Shown here one piece after another: positions 47,508 through 59,046 of a DNA stretch of 64,000 nt (its first letter is position 1; each line of letters starts with the position of its first letter). A program made the position numbers and the translations under genes. The notes beneath the pieces were generated by a model. The model was not told the origin of the DNA and did no database searches. It saw nothing but the letters and a program-made list of their open reading frames with translations. The stretch comes from Theropithecus gelada (taxonomy: Eukaryota > Chordata > Mammalia > Primates > Cercopithecidae): positions 26,825,527 through 26,889,526 of the forward strand of contig NC_037689.1 of the NCBI RefSeq assembly GCF_003255815.1, written 5' to 3'.

Positions 47508-47947
47508 GGCCGGGCGCGGTGGCTCAAGCCTGTAATCCCAGCACTTTGGGAGGCCGAGACGGGCGGATCACGAGGTCAGGAGATCGAGACCATCCTGGCA
47601 AACACATTGAAACCCCGTCTCTACTAAAAAAATACAAAAAAACTAGCCGGGCGAGGTGGCGGGCGCCTGTAGTCCCAGCTACTCGGGAGGCCGAGACGGG
47701 CGGATCACGAGGTCAGGAGATCAAGACCATCCTGGCTAACACGGTGAAACCCCGTCTCTACTAAAAAATACAAAAAACTAGGCAAGGTGGTGGGCGCCTG
47801 TAGTCCCAGCTACTCGGGAGGCTGAGGCAGGAGAATGGCGTAAACCCGGGAGGCGGAGCCTGCAGTGAGCTGAGATCCGGCCACTGCACTCCAGCCTGGG
47901 CGACAGAGGGAGACTCCGTCTCAACAAAAAAAAAAAAAAAAAAAAAA
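47508..47947 (+). mobile_element. AluY with internal tandem duplication (three-part Alu)
   Basis: About 440 bases rather than 300. The segment from GGCCGAGACGGGCGGATCAC to GTCCCAGCTACTCGGGAGG is present twice in tandem, at about 47552-47691 and 47689-47821, before a single right-arm end and A tail. Exact target duplication GAAAATAAAAT (47497-47507 and 47948-47958) shows it is one insertion. Confidence 0.95.
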
Positions 47948-47958
47948 GAAAATAAAAT

Positions 47959-49099
47959 ATTGAAGACATGCTCAGAAGAGTGACTTAAGTGAGTATTTAC
48001 ACAGCTATCCCACAGATGCTCTGTGTGAGTGAGGTGAGAACAAACAAGATGGCTAACACCATTTCTGTTTTCAGAAAGCAAACCAACAGGAGTCCAATGC
48101 AAGCATTGTATTCATTGTGCTACAAGCTAAATCCAGGTGCTTTAAACTGCAATTCATTTTCAGTGAAATACAGTTGTCCACCTATTTCAAAGTGAGTCCT
48201 ATTTCACCAACTCAATTCAGAAAGAAAGATGAGCTCCACTCTGAAATGTTTATGAAGTCTCTGTTACACAGTTGTATGAATGAATGCATTTGATTCATGT
48301 ATTCATGTATATGTCAAATGAACAGAAAAAGCAACAACTCTTGCCTCCTCCTGCCATAAAAAGAAACTTTGTAAAGAAGCTTTCATCATGTAAGCTATTC
48401 CATCCAAAATCATCTGCTCTTGCATAAGGTGTTATATCATTTTATTTTAAACCTGGATGTAAGAAAAGTGATATCTCAAAAATACCAGGGAAAGAATGCC
48501 CAGGTGTCTAGAGTTTTATAAACGTTACCCTATACTCACCTAAAATTTCTTCTATAGCAACATCATCACTTTCTTAAATATATTACTTGATTCCCATGTT
48601 AATTAATAGCATTAGGTTATCCACTCTTTTTTAGATACCTGATTTTAAAGTCCTCACAAGCTGAAGTTCCTGTGTTCTTATGTATAATAGAACAAAGAAA
48701 GTTTCTCTAGCCTAGATTGTCATTTTATTCAACACATAATTATACTTGAGGGAAAATAAAAAGATTGCATTTGAACTATTTTAAAGCAATTTATGAAAAG
48801 TTACTATGTCAGGGCATCATTCCTCATTATCCTATGCAATACTAGCAAAACTGTTTCTAGGGATTAACTGACACAAAGTCACTTTTGTAAACAATGATAG
48901 GTCAATATTTTCAAATCAGTTATGCATAAACACACAAATCAAAACAAAGTCACATTCCGTGTCTTTAGGGAGGATCATCCCATCACCAAAATTAGATATA
49001 CGACTTTCTATGATATCTTCAAACATCTCAATGGTTATTGTGACTCAATATCCCATAATATATAATTCAGAATCATCCCCGTCAACACACACACACTTA
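47959..49099. other. Unassigned
   Basis: No repeat or gene recognised. Confidence 0.5.
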
Positions 49100-49165
49100 A
49101 AATTTACATATAGTCTGTCCTTTATATCTGTGACTTCCACACCCACAAATTCACCAACCTTGGAT
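49100..49165 (+). mobile_element. Tigger-like terminal fragment
   Basis: Diverged match to the tigger-type string tccgtatctgtgggttccgc, followed by GGATTGAAAATATTTGAA. Only one end seen. Confidence 0.4.
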
Positions 49166-49194
49166 TGAAAATATTTGAAATATATATAAAACGA

Positions 49195-49560
49195 TACAAA
49201 TATATAAGGAGTTCATGCAACTCGATAGCATAAAAACAAATAATTGGATTAAACAAATGGACAACAGATCTGAGTAGACATTTCTCAAAAGAAGACATAT
49301 AGTTAAAGAAAAAATGCTCAACATCACTAATCGTTTAGTGGTTTAGAGGAAATAAGAAACATGGGATGTAGTGCTTTACCCGAAGAGTCAATCTTAAATG
49401 ATGCCAACAGTAATTCAGATTAGTCATATTTGCTGGAATATAAATGATGCATTAGCCCTTCTTGGGAATGATAATCTTTCTTGGGGATGACAGTCCTAGG
49501 CCATCCACTTCCAGAAATATGACTCAGCAATGGAGCCCGGTGTCTTTTCATGATAAATAG
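49195..49560 (+). mobile_element. Old L1 ORF2 fragment
   Basis: Recognisable order AGTAGACATTTCTCAAAAGA, GCTCAACATCACTAATC, then TATGACTCAGCAATGGAGCC; highly diverged and internally deleted. Confidence 0.65.
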
Positions 49561-50020
49561 AAATACCAAATTTAGGCCCATAGCCCATAGAATGCCCATA
49601 ACCCAAGACTGTACTCTTTGATAGAGTTGTCAGAAGTGTAAGGCATTAGAGAAAGAAAACATGAGACACTGAGTACAGGAATGAACACCTTCCCCTCTTA
49701 GAAAGTGGGCAAAACAAACAAATTCAGATTATAGGTTGTGCATCCCTAATTTAAATATCTGAAATCTGAAATGCTCCAAAATCCTAAACTTTTTGTGCAC
49801 GGAGATGACACCACACATGGAAAATTCCACCCGTGACCTCATGTGACAGGTCACAGTCAAAACACAGGTGCACAACACAAAGTTTATTCAGTGTCCTTAG
49901 GGAAGAAAGACACCAGTCCCCACAAGCCCTGCAGTTCCCATCAGCTGCGATATATCTTTTCCACGCAACCACATTCCCCCATGCAAACATATCCACAAAG
50001 GGTAATAAAAAGGACCTGTG

Positions 50021-50324
50021 GGCCGGGCTCAGTGGCTCACACCTATAATCCCAGCACTTTGGGAGGCCGAGGTGGGCAGATCACCTCAGGTTGGGCATTC
50101 AAGACCAGCCTGGCCAACATGGCGAAACCGTGTCTCTACTAAAAGTATAAAAATTAGCCGGGCGTGGTGGCATGCACCTGCAGTCCCAGCTACTCAGGGG
50201 GCTGAGGCAGGAAAATCAATTGAACCTGGGAGGCAGCAGTTGTAGTGAGCCAAGATCGCGCCATTGCACTCCAGACTGGGCGACAGAGCAAGACTCAGTC
50301 TCAAAAAAAAAAACAAAAAAAACA
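50021..50324 (+). mobile_element. AluS-like SINE in Tigger
   Basis: Full Alu with an A/AAAC tail. Confidence 0.94.
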
Positions 50325-50478
50325 AAATTGGGTGTGGTGGCACATGCCTGTAGTCCCACCTACTTGGGAGGCTGAGGCAGGAGAATCATTTGAATCCAGG
50401 AGGCGAGATCGCACCGCTGAACTCCAGCCTGGGCGACAGAGCGAGACTCCATCTCAAAAAAATAGAAAAAAAAAAAAG
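50325..50478 (+). mobile_element. Alu right-arm fragment
   Basis: Starts at TGGGTGTGGTGGCACATG and runs to a second A tail, lacking a left arm. It could be a second insertion into the tail or a duplication, as at 36009. Confidence 0.88.
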
Positions 50479-50704
50479 GAGGACATGCGTGCAGCTGTAT
50501 GCACCAATGGCAGATTCCCCCAGTTGTCCCACAGGAGGTCAAAACCTACGTGCATTACTCTCTGTGGGTTTTTTGCCTGCTTATTTTCTGTTCTGTGGTG
50601 TAAAGATATTGTTAAAAAATTTCAAAAAGGCCTGCAGATTCCCCTATGGAAAACAGTGATGAGAAAAAGATGACGTGTTTATGTGTACCTACAGAATCAA
50701 AGGT

Positions 50705-50766
50705 CAAGCACTTGGAGAAACAGGACAGTGTTGGAGAAACAGGACACTTGGAGAAACAGGACAGTT
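50705..50766 (+). repeat. Triplicated TTGGAGAAACAGGACA unit
   Basis: Three close copies of TTGGAGAAACAGGACA within 62 bases of the Tigger remnant; spacing is uneven. Confidence 0.9.
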
Positions 50767-51074
50767 AGTGTGAAACGTCTTACAGAAGAGTATGATGTTG
50801 GAATGACCACCATTTACAATTTATTCTCATTTAAAAAAATACAGTGTACAGTTATCTTTTAACCAAAACACAGCATCACAGGTGGACACTGGAAATGTTG
50901 CCGTTGTCGGTTGCTTTTGTTGTTTAACAACCGACACAGGTGTTTTGGTGGTGCTACTGTGCGGCTTATTTACCCTGAACACATTCCTATGTCACTGCAT
51001 TAATGCTATGTTACTTTTTTTTTTACTGTCAAATACTCATTTGTGCATAAGCGTAATAAAAGTATTGCTTATAT

Positions 51075-51399
51075 CAGCAACCCTCAACCTTTTTGGCACC
51101 AGGGACCAGTTTTACGGAAGACAATTTTTCCACGGTTGGAGGGGCGGTATATGGTTCTGGGATGAACTGTTCTACCTCAGGTCGTTAGGCATTAGGTTCT
51201 CATATGGAGCGTTCAACCTAGATCCCTCACATGTGCAACTCACAATAGGGGTTGGGAGACTCTAATGCTGCTGATGTTACAGCAGGTGAAGCTCAGGCTG
51301 TAACGTTCACCAGCCCACCGCTCACCTCCTGCTGTGTGACCAGGTTCCTAAAAGCCACGGAGCAGCACCTGCCTTCGGCCCAGGGATTGAGGAGCCCTG
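51075..51399. mobile_element. MER1-like hAT-Charlie element in Tigger
   Basis: The left end CAGCAACCCTCAACCTTTTT and the GGCACCAGGGACCAG block mirror the right end CCAGGGATTGAGGAGCCCTG. An exact 8-bp target duplication GCTTATAT (51067-51074 and 51400-51407) fixes the edges and fits the hAT mechanism. Confidence 0.93.
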
Positions 51400-51699
51400 G
51401 CTTATATGCAGCTTATACATTTAGGGTAAGGAATGACAGCAATGGTGGACAACCACAAATTGTCCACATAGGTGGCTGAGATAGTGACATCTTTGCTCTT
51501 GGATGGTTCAGCGTACATAAATGTTTCATGCACAAAATCAGTTTTAAAACATGTATAAAATTACCCTCAAACTATGTGTATTAGATGAACATGAAACATT
51601 AATAAATGTTGTGTTCAGACTTGAGTCCCATTCCTAAAATATCTCATTGTGAATATGCAGATACTCCAAAAATTTTAAAAATTCATTTATCTCAAACTA

Positions 51700-52959
51700 C
51701 TATTTTTTCCATATATATTTCCATCCTACTTAATTTATATCTATATGAATATGAAGTAGGATATCTATATATATGTATGTAGGATGGAAATGTTAAAGTA
51801 GAATGGGAGGCTTGTGGACATCTAGATTATTTATGATAGTTTACATTTCTAGGACATCAGTGATTGTATGACGAAAAGCTATAGCTTTTCGGATTGAAAG
51901 TCACTTCTACTACGTTAAAATGGGAAGAGAAGTGTGTCTGGATATATTCGTATTTGTTTTTACAAAATGGGATTTTACTATATACATTGCTTTGAATCTT
52001 TATTCTTTGGAAAATGACCATATTTTCAAACCTTCATTTTTTTTCATTTTGTGTAATTTTTCCATTCATTTTTCATTTTTAAAAATTTATATATATGATA
52101 TGTGAAATATGTGGTTTATTTAGCCATTAAATGATTGCATTATTTTTAAACAGAAAAGAAAAAGAAACACCAAAATTGTTTTCCAAAAGCATAGTGAGAC
52201 ATCTTTTTTAGTATTATTTGAGCCCACCAATAAAAACAGCAGTTTATTTAATAGCATCACTCAGAGAAGTAAGTTTTAAAATACCAGTCAGTAGCTAAGA
52301 AGTCATTTTTAATTTTAATATTTTCCAAGTGAGCTTGTGCCATAGTTTTTAATTGAAATGAAGTTTTAGTTCAGGCATTTATTATTTATTAGATTTTAGT
52401 CCTCACTATAAATCATTGTAATAATGGAGCAAGAGAGAACAGAAAATTCCTCATTATGGACTTTTACAGGACACATTTAAACTCTTTTACCTCTATATTA
52501 TTTAAAATCTATTACCAAGAGTAATTTTGAAATGCAATCCACCTATTATAGCAACTACACCAACTGACATTTAAATTTGTTCAGTTTCTCCTAAAAATGG
52601 TACAAGAGAACACTGACTCATGGGGCAATTTTAGAATGCTCATTAGGGGCTGTCCAGCCAGGAAGCACAGAGCCCCACTGATGGGTACGAGAAGACAGAA
52701 AATGGAGCCAATCAATTACCAGGTAAGGTAATGGCATAACAGCATGGCAACAGGGGAGAAGTCCACCTCGTTCTGCATTCGCTCATTGAGATTCATGGGG
52801 CAGTCTCATGTCAAATTTAGATTAGGCAACTTATGGGAAAGCTATACAAAGAGAAAAGGGAGAATTTTTTTTTCTCTTGGCTAAGTCGTTGTGTCAGTCA
52901 AATGAGCAGAATGTGAGGAATGCTGAAGAAATTATAGGAGACTCCCTGTGCAATTGCTC
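51700..52959. other. Unassigned AT-rich DNA
   Basis: A small inverted pair (TTTCCATCCTAC near 51718 and GTAGGATGGAAA near 51779) lies in TA-rich sequence. No gene or family recognised. Confidence 0.5.
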
Positions 52960-53152
52960 AGTCTCAGCTGTTTTGGCATTTGGAGCTGGATGGTCCTTGG
53001 TTGGGTAGAGGCTGTTCTGTGCACTCTCGAATGCTTAGCACATCCCTGGCCTTGCTCCCTGAATATTGATGGTACTGTTCCCCAGTTTAGGCACCTGAAA
53101 ATGTCTCCAAATATCTCCTAAGCGGCCAAATAACCCCAGTGGAGAACCAGTC
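52960..53152 (+). mobile_element. hAT-like nonautonomous DNA transposon relic
   Basis: Order GGTTGGGTAGAGGCTGTTCT, CATCCCTGGCCTTGC, CCAGTTTAGGCACCTGAAAA, TGTCTCCAAATATC, CCAGTGGAGAACCAGTC resembles a common mammalian hAT relic. Family not assigned. Confidence 0.6.
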
Positions 53153-53369
53153 AATGGAAAGATGGAGCATAGAGCTTTAAATCTATAGAAGTGACAATGC
53201 ATACATATATCCAGGATATTTGTAGGATACACATAGTCTATTATTCTGTCTATATCGAATACTGTGCAAATCCATTTGTATTCATAATTAATACATTATT
53301 TTGTGATGTAATCAGTAAGCAAGTCCTGATTATTTGTTTTGATATTCAAAGCTCTAAAGTAACATCACT

Positions 53370-53522
53370 TTCCCTTTCCTTCCTTCCTTCCTCTCTCTCT
53401 TTCCCTCCCTCCCTTCCTTCCTTCCTTCCTTCCTTCCTTCCTTCCTTCCTTCCTTCCTTCCTTCCTTCNCTTCCTTCCTTCCTTCCTTCCTTCCTTCCTT
53501 CCTTCCTTCCTTCCTTTCTTTC

Positions 53523-53593
<71 letters not shown>

Positions 53594-53656
53594 CCTTCCT
53601 TCCTTCCTTCCTTCCTTCCTTCCTTCCTTCCTTCCTTCCTTCCTTCCCTCCTTCTT
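53370..53656 (+). repeat. (TTCC)n-(TTTC)n-(TTCC)n microsatellite with an assembly N
   Basis: Pure TTCC to about 53515, TTTC to about 53592, then TTCC again. Base 53469 is N, the only ambiguous base noticed. Confidence 0.98.
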
Positions 53657-53937
53657 TTTCTCCACACAGAATCTTGCTCTGTCACCCAGGCTGGAGTGCA
53701 GTGGTGCTCACTGCAGCCTGAAACTCCTGGGCTCAAGCAATTCTCCTGCCTCAATCTCCCAAGTAGCTGGAACTACAGGCATGCACCACCCCACCCAGCT
53801 AATTTTTGAAAATCTTTTGTAGATGTTGCGCCTTGCTGTGTTGCCTAGGTGGGTCTCGAACTCTTGGCCTTAAGCCATTCTCCAGCCTTGGCCTCCCAAA
53901 GTGCTGAGATTACAGGCATGAGCTACCACACCTTGCC
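53657..53937 (-). mobile_element. Alu SINE abutting the microsatellite
   Basis: Minus-strand Alu starting within the TTCC/CTTTTTCTCC edge; its poly-T is replaced by the microsatellite, which probably grew from the tail. Confidence 0.92.
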
Positions 53938-54097
53938 AAAAGTAACATCTATTTCTAAAGTGAGCCTTACTCAAGACCCAATTTTCTTCTTTTAATTAGT
54001 GGCATATTCCAGAAACAATGGTCAAAATATTGTCATTTTCTGTCTGTACTTCATATACAGACACATACATACATAATATATATTACTATTATTATTG

Positions 54098-54377
54098 TTT
54101 TTTTTTTTTTGAGACAGAGTCTCACTCTGTCACTCAGGCTGGAGTGCAGTAGCATGATCTCGACTCACTGCAACCTCTACCTCCGAGGCTCAAGCAATTC
54201 TCCTGCTTCAGCCTCCCAAGTAGCTGAGCTTACAGGCGCTCACTACAACACCTGGCTATTTTTTGCACTTTTAGTAGAGATGGGGCCAGACTGGTCTCGA
54301 ACTCCTGACCTCAAGTGGTCCGCTCACCTCAGCCTCCTAAAGTGCTGGGATTACAGGCATGAGCTGCCACACCCGGC
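54098..54377 (-). mobile_element. AluS-like SINE
   Basis: Minus-strand Alu with a T12 head and an internal deletion where the GGTTTCACCATGTTGGCC block should be. Confidence 0.93.
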
Positions 54378-54531
54378 CCCTACTTCATATATTTTTAGCT
54401 TAAGTATTAAATGCAATTTTAAAATTTAGAGGTAAAACACCGATGTTTTCATCACAGTGACTAAAATGTGAGAAAAGTCTTGTTGATTTTTAAAATGGTA
54501 CTCAGTATGGATTACTGATATTGTTATGGAA

Positions 54532-55221
54532 TGCATTTTGCTCCATCCCCAAAATACATATGTCGAAGTTCTAACTCCCAGTGTGATTGGATTTGGAGAT
54601 AGGGCCTTTAAAGAGGTGATTAGAGTAAAATGATTTCCCTAGGGTAGGCCCTAATCCCATACAATGGGACTAGGGGCCGGGCGCGGTGGCTCACACCTGC
54701 AATCCCAGCACTTTGGGAGGCCGAGGTGGGTGGATCACGAGGTCAGGAGATCGAGACCATCCTGGCTAACACGGTGGAACCCTGTCTCTACCAAAAACAC
54801 AAAAAAATTAGCCGGGCGTGGTGGCGGGCGCCTGTTGTCCCAGCTTCTCGGGAGGCTGAGGCAGGAGAATGGCGTGAACCCAGGAGGCAGAGCTTGCAGT
54901 GAGCCGAGATTATGCCACTGCACTCCAGCCTGGGTGACAGAGCCAGACTCTGTCTCAAAAAAATAAAAAAAAGAATGGGACTAGGGTCCTTATAAGAAGA
55001 GGAGGTGAAGACACAGACACACACAGACGGACAACCATGTGAGGGCACAGGGAGAAGACAGCATCTCCAAGCCAAGGAGAGAGGCCCCAGGAGGAACTAG
55101 CCCTGCCTACACCTGGATCTCAGTCTTCCAGCCTGCAGAATGTGAGATAATAAACGTCTGTTGTTTAAGCCAAGCAGTCTGTGTTATTTTGTTATGCCTG
55201 CTCTAGCCCTAAACTAACATT
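54532..55221 (+). mobile_element. MLT1A-type MaLR LTR split by AluY
   Basis: Starts TGTTATGGAATGCATTTTGC, with GATTTGGAGATAGGGCCTTT, and ends GTTTAAGCCAAGCAGTCTGT then CCCTAAACTAACA. The AATAAA-like TAATAAACG signal is near 55150. The Alu at 54676-54973 interrupts it. Confidence 0.85.
54676..54973 (+). mobile_element. AluY in MLT1 LTR
   Basis: Near-consensus Alu with target duplication AATGGGACTAGGG (54663-54675 and 54974-54986). Confidence 0.95.
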
Positions 55222-56171
55222 TACATGTTCTGCATTATAAAAGCTCTCTGATAAATAATCTTGGCACTTAAGCTTACAATCTATAACACAATGGAATAAA
55301 AGGGTATATGATTTTTTTGCTGAGACATCGATTATATCTTGTCTACCTTTGATTTTTATGAAACGGATAAAGCCTAGGAATAATTTTTATTGTTAATATT
55401 ATGTTAAGTTTTAGTTATCTGAGTTAATTCACGATCCCAGTAGATACCGCAAATACTTTTTCTTCACATTCACAACCATAATGATATATCCTCAGATTAT
55501 CATTGCATTTTCTAAAGTTGTTGCCATTTCTTTAATGTCCTTTATTAATCATGTTCAGACTGTGTTTCTGTCTTTAGTTAGCTATTTTTAAATCTAGTTG
55601 ACACAATGCCAGACAATCGGATTTCAACCTTGTAATAGAAAAAGACTTCAGCTAAAGATTGAAATAAAACCTTCATTGACTTAAGCTCTTTTTGTGTTTA
55701 TGAATTCTGCCCATAAATGGTTTAGAAAACAAATGTCTATACGTATTATGGATTTCATTTTTACACATCAGCTGCTTGCCATGGTAAGTCAATACGGAGT
55801 TCTTTTCACCTTGAAAACATGTAAATGAGTTGCCAATTTAGACTTCTCTAGAAGAGAACCACTACGTTTCAGGGACAATAAGAAGATTGAAAGAGAATTA
55901 ACATAATGTTTATTATACAGTATTTATTTTATAAGCAAAATTAAAAATCGAACATTTTCCAAGATATCCATGTAGTACTAAATATTATCATAAAGTACAT
56001 AAAGAAACACATTATCAGAATTGTGACATAGAAGAGAAAACAGTAGTTTCCAAATCATAATCCTAGAAATTTTCCATTTTAGAAACAGGATGTAAGAGAG
56101 GAAACTAGTAGTTATAAAAATGAAATGCTTTATGAATACCTATAGAAGTTTCCAGTGAAGAATATTTTATG
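55222..56171. other. Unassigned AT-rich DNA
   Basis: No repeat family or gene recognised. Confidence 0.5.
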
Positions 56172-56360
56172 TTGACTGGACATGGTAGCTTACAACTCTA
56201 ATCCCAATACCTTGGGAGGCTGAGGAGGGGGGATTACTTGAGGCCAGGAGTTTGAGGCTGCAGTAGGCTAGGATCACATCACTACACTCCAGCCTGGATG
56301 ACAGAATGAGGCCCTGATTCAAAACAAACAAACAAACAAATTCAAAACAAACAAACAAAC
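56172..56360 (+). mobile_element. Alu monomer-like SINE (FLAM/AluJ)
   Basis: Single-arm Alu of about 150 bases with an (AAAC)n tail that is itself duplicated around TTCAAAACAAACAAAC. Confidence 0.8.
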
Positions 56361-56814
56361 AAAAAAGTATACTTATTAAAGTGATGAAATTATGTTAAAG
56401 TCAATATAATTGATGAAGGTATATAATCTGTTATTTCTAATACAGAGTATAGAATGACATACCAACTACAAACAATAAGTTGGCAATTGAGATAAACAAA
56501 TATGTAAAGTAAGAAAGTTTATTTCATGAAATGGATTGGATGTACAAAATAGAATCTCTAGTGTATACATTCACTAAGTGTGGGAATATGTTAATGTGAG
56601 CTTGCAATGGAATCAGTAAAAATTAACTACCCTCTCCTCACTACCACAGAACAAATATTTATAGTGAACCTCACATTAAAATTAATCCAGAATTTGAATG
56701 AAAGAAAGTGGATAATCTTTAATGTTTTCTTGAGAGCAATGGTTGGTTTTAATCAAGATCAGTAAAAATTCTTGCAAATTTCAATTGTTCTGGTTGGTGG
56801 TTGTGTCAGTCCAC
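56361..56814. other. Unassigned
   Basis: No repeat or gene recognised. Confidence 0.5.
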
Positions 56815-57440
56815 CCTCAGGTAGGATGATTTGCTGGAGAACTCATGGTACTCAGAAAAGCTATCATGCTCATGGTTATCGTTCATTACAGAGAAAGGTT
56901 ACAGATTAGAACCAACAAAGAAAAAGGTGCATAGTGCTGAGTCCAGGAAATCAGGCACAAGTTGTCCTCTTTCAGTGAAAAAAAATTTTTTTTGAGATGA
57001 AGTCTTGCTCTGTCACCCAGGTTGGAGTGCAGTGGTGCAATCTCAGCTCACTACAAGCTCCGCCTCCTGGGTCCACACCATTCTCCTGCCTCAGCCTCCC
57101 AAGCAGCTGGGACTACAGGTGCCAGCCACCACGTCTGGCTAATTTTTCTTTTCTTTTTTTTTTTTTTTTAATTTTTATTAGAGAGGAGGCTTCACCGTGT
57201 CAGCCAGGATGATCTTGATCTCCTGACCTCGTGATCTGCCTGCCTCAGCCTCCCAAAGTGCTGGGATTACAGGCATGAGCCACTGCATCTGGCCTCAATG
57301 GACTTTCAAGCAACAATGTATGACATCAACAATGTATGACAATGCCTATGGAGTATTGTTGACTAGAGAGGCTCACCTGAGACTTGATGTCCAGGGTTTT
57401 TATTGGGGGTTCAGTCATTTAGGCATGGAGTCCTAAAGTT
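56815..57440 (-). mobile_element. Possible ERVL-type LTR fragment split by Alu
   Basis: Reverse-strand LTR-like blocks (GGTAGGATGATTTGCTGGAG before the Alu; TGATGTCCAGGGTTTTTATT after it). A small tandem duplication CAACAATGTATGACA lies at 57310-57340. Family uncertain. Confidence 0.4.
56982..57294 (-). mobile_element. AluY/S-like SINE
   Basis: Minus-strand Alu whose central linker is a long T run with TTTTC interruptions. Confidence 0.93.
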
Positions 57441-57489
57441 AGCATTTGATTAAGAACTATTAATGACATGTCAATGATAAGAATTTCTC

Positions 57490-57787
57490 GGCCGGGCGCG
57501 GTGGCTCAAGCCTGTAATCCCAGCACTTTGGGAGGCCGAGACGGGCGGATCACAAGGTCAGGAGATCGAGACCATCCTGGCCGACACGGTGAAACCCCGT
57601 CTCTACTAAAAAATACAGAAAACTAGCCGAGCGAGGTGGCGGGCGCCTGTAGTCCCAGCTACTTGGGAGGCTGAGGCAGGAGAATGGCGTGAACCCGGGA
57701 GGCGGAGCTTGCAGTGAGCTGAGATCCGGCCACTGCACTCCAGCCTGGGCGGCAAAGCGAGACTCCGTCTCAAAAAAAAAAAAAAAA
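57490..57787 (+). mobile_element. Young AluY, Old World monkey type
   Basis: Near-consensus, with target duplication AAGAATTTCTC (57479-57489 and 57788-57798). Confidence 0.96.
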
Positions 57788-57877
57788 AAGAATTTCTCAT
57801 TGAGTGTTGTTCTTTGGACTTAATACTTATTGAGTACTCACTAGCATCTTATCCCTTGCTGAAACGTTTTATACATA

Positions 57878-58204
57878 TGTGTTTCAGTCTGTTCAGCCTT
57901 TTAGAACAAAGTGTCACACATTGGATGGCTTATCAAAAATAGGAATTTATTTCTCATAATTCACGAGGCTGGGAAGTCCAAGAGTAATGCTGATTGAATT
58001 TCTGGTGAGGGCCAATTTTCTGGTACATAGATGGTGACTTCTGGCTGTTTCTTCTTTTATAAGGACACAAATCTTCATGAGGGTTCTGTCCTCATGATTT
58101 AATCATTTTTTGAAACAGCCCATCGCCTGATGCTATTAGTTTGGTGATTAGGTTTTCAACATAAAAATTTCAGAGAGGACACACATTTGGAACCTAGCAA
58201 TATA
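57878..58204 (-). mobile_element. MLT1-type MaLR LTR
   Basis: Reverse-strand LTR blocks: AATTTATTTCTCATAATTCA, GAGGCTGGGAAGTCCAAGA, TTCATGAGGGTTCTGTCCTC, GGTGATTAGGTTTTCAACAT, GAGGACACACATTTGGAACC. Confidence 0.8.
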
Positions 58205-59046
58205 TAATTGGAAATTGGCATAAATACTAGTGTTATCTTGTGATGAAAAACAGATCTAGACACACTCAGTAATTTACCTTAATGTTACATCCAGCTACTA
58301 AAGTGAGAGACCAAGGTATGACTAACATTAAATCCACCACACTTAAATCATGCTATTAGAGAGATAAGAGAAAAACTCACAGATTTATATGCAAATTGAC
58401 AAATTTGAAACTTTTGCCTGAACACAAAAAATGAGACCACCAGGGTGCTGTGGTTTATGTTGAGTGACAACTGAACAACAGATAGAGTTAGTGTTTGGAG
58501 TTCAAAGGAGAAGAATGATTTTGTCTCAAATCCATCAGGAGTGGGAAACAATAATGGATTCTTGCTAGACTAATAAGAGAGAACTGGGTCTCCTGCCTGT
58601 CTCCACTCTTCTCTATCCAGATGCTGTTGTTATACTAAAATTACTTCAGACAATCCCTATGAAGGCAGTGTGAGGTTGAATAGGATGAGTGACTGCAGAA
58701 CATATATTATAGATTCTGCCATAACTGTTTATGTCTTCCCACCCTACCCTGTGCCCAGGAGGATGATTTTTGTATAACAATGGGATCCATTGACTTATGG
58801 CTTCCATGTAGATTCAACTAGGATTTCAAAGGATGGTAGAAGATTGAGGTTAGAGATTTCCTTCACGGGCTTCCCACTTGTGGGATCAGCTTAGGCAGGC
58901 AGTATCTCTCAATCTAAAATGACTGGTGCTCCCAATGTGACCTTTTCTATCTACCCCATTTCTTTCAGATTACTAGTAGATGATTTCCCTTCAGTCACTC
59001 ATGTGTTTGCATGACTTGCAAGCAAGGTCATGACAACCCTTGTTCT
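58205..59046. other. Unassigned
   Basis: No repeat or gene recognised; the 67-codon minus-strand frame at 58348-58551 lacks a domain. Confidence 0.5.

Larger units (their letters stand above)
49735..51690. mobile_element. Tigger7-like pogo-type DNA transposon, nested
   Basis: The left end shows GGTTGTGCATCCCTAATTTA and CTGAAATGCTCCAAAATCC. The right end shows GACTTGAGTCCCATTCC and TATCTCATTGTGAATATGCA. Between Alu and MER1 insertions lies a transposase remnant: 50770-50822 translates roughly as VKRLTEEYDVGMTTIYNL, which resembles a pogo/CENP-B-type helix-turn-helix. The rest of the transposase is missing or broken. The subfamily name is tentative. Confidence 0.8.

Noticed and set aside
47761..48102. 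113-codon minus-strand frame
   Set aside because: Mostly antisense Alu; such frames recur at 10572, 11929, 43441, 54735 and 57550 with the same Alu-derived words.
50882..51265. 127-codon open frame
   Set aside because: Runs through decayed Tigger sequence into the MER1-like element on the plus strand; no transposase similarity in this frame.
51718..51790. 12-bp inverted pair TTTCCATCCTAC / GTAGGATGGAAA
   Set aside because: Short arms, TA-rich loop, no other feature; noted only in passing.
53191..53754. 176-codon and related frames across the N base
   Set aside because: TTCC/TTTC microsatellite plus Alu edge.
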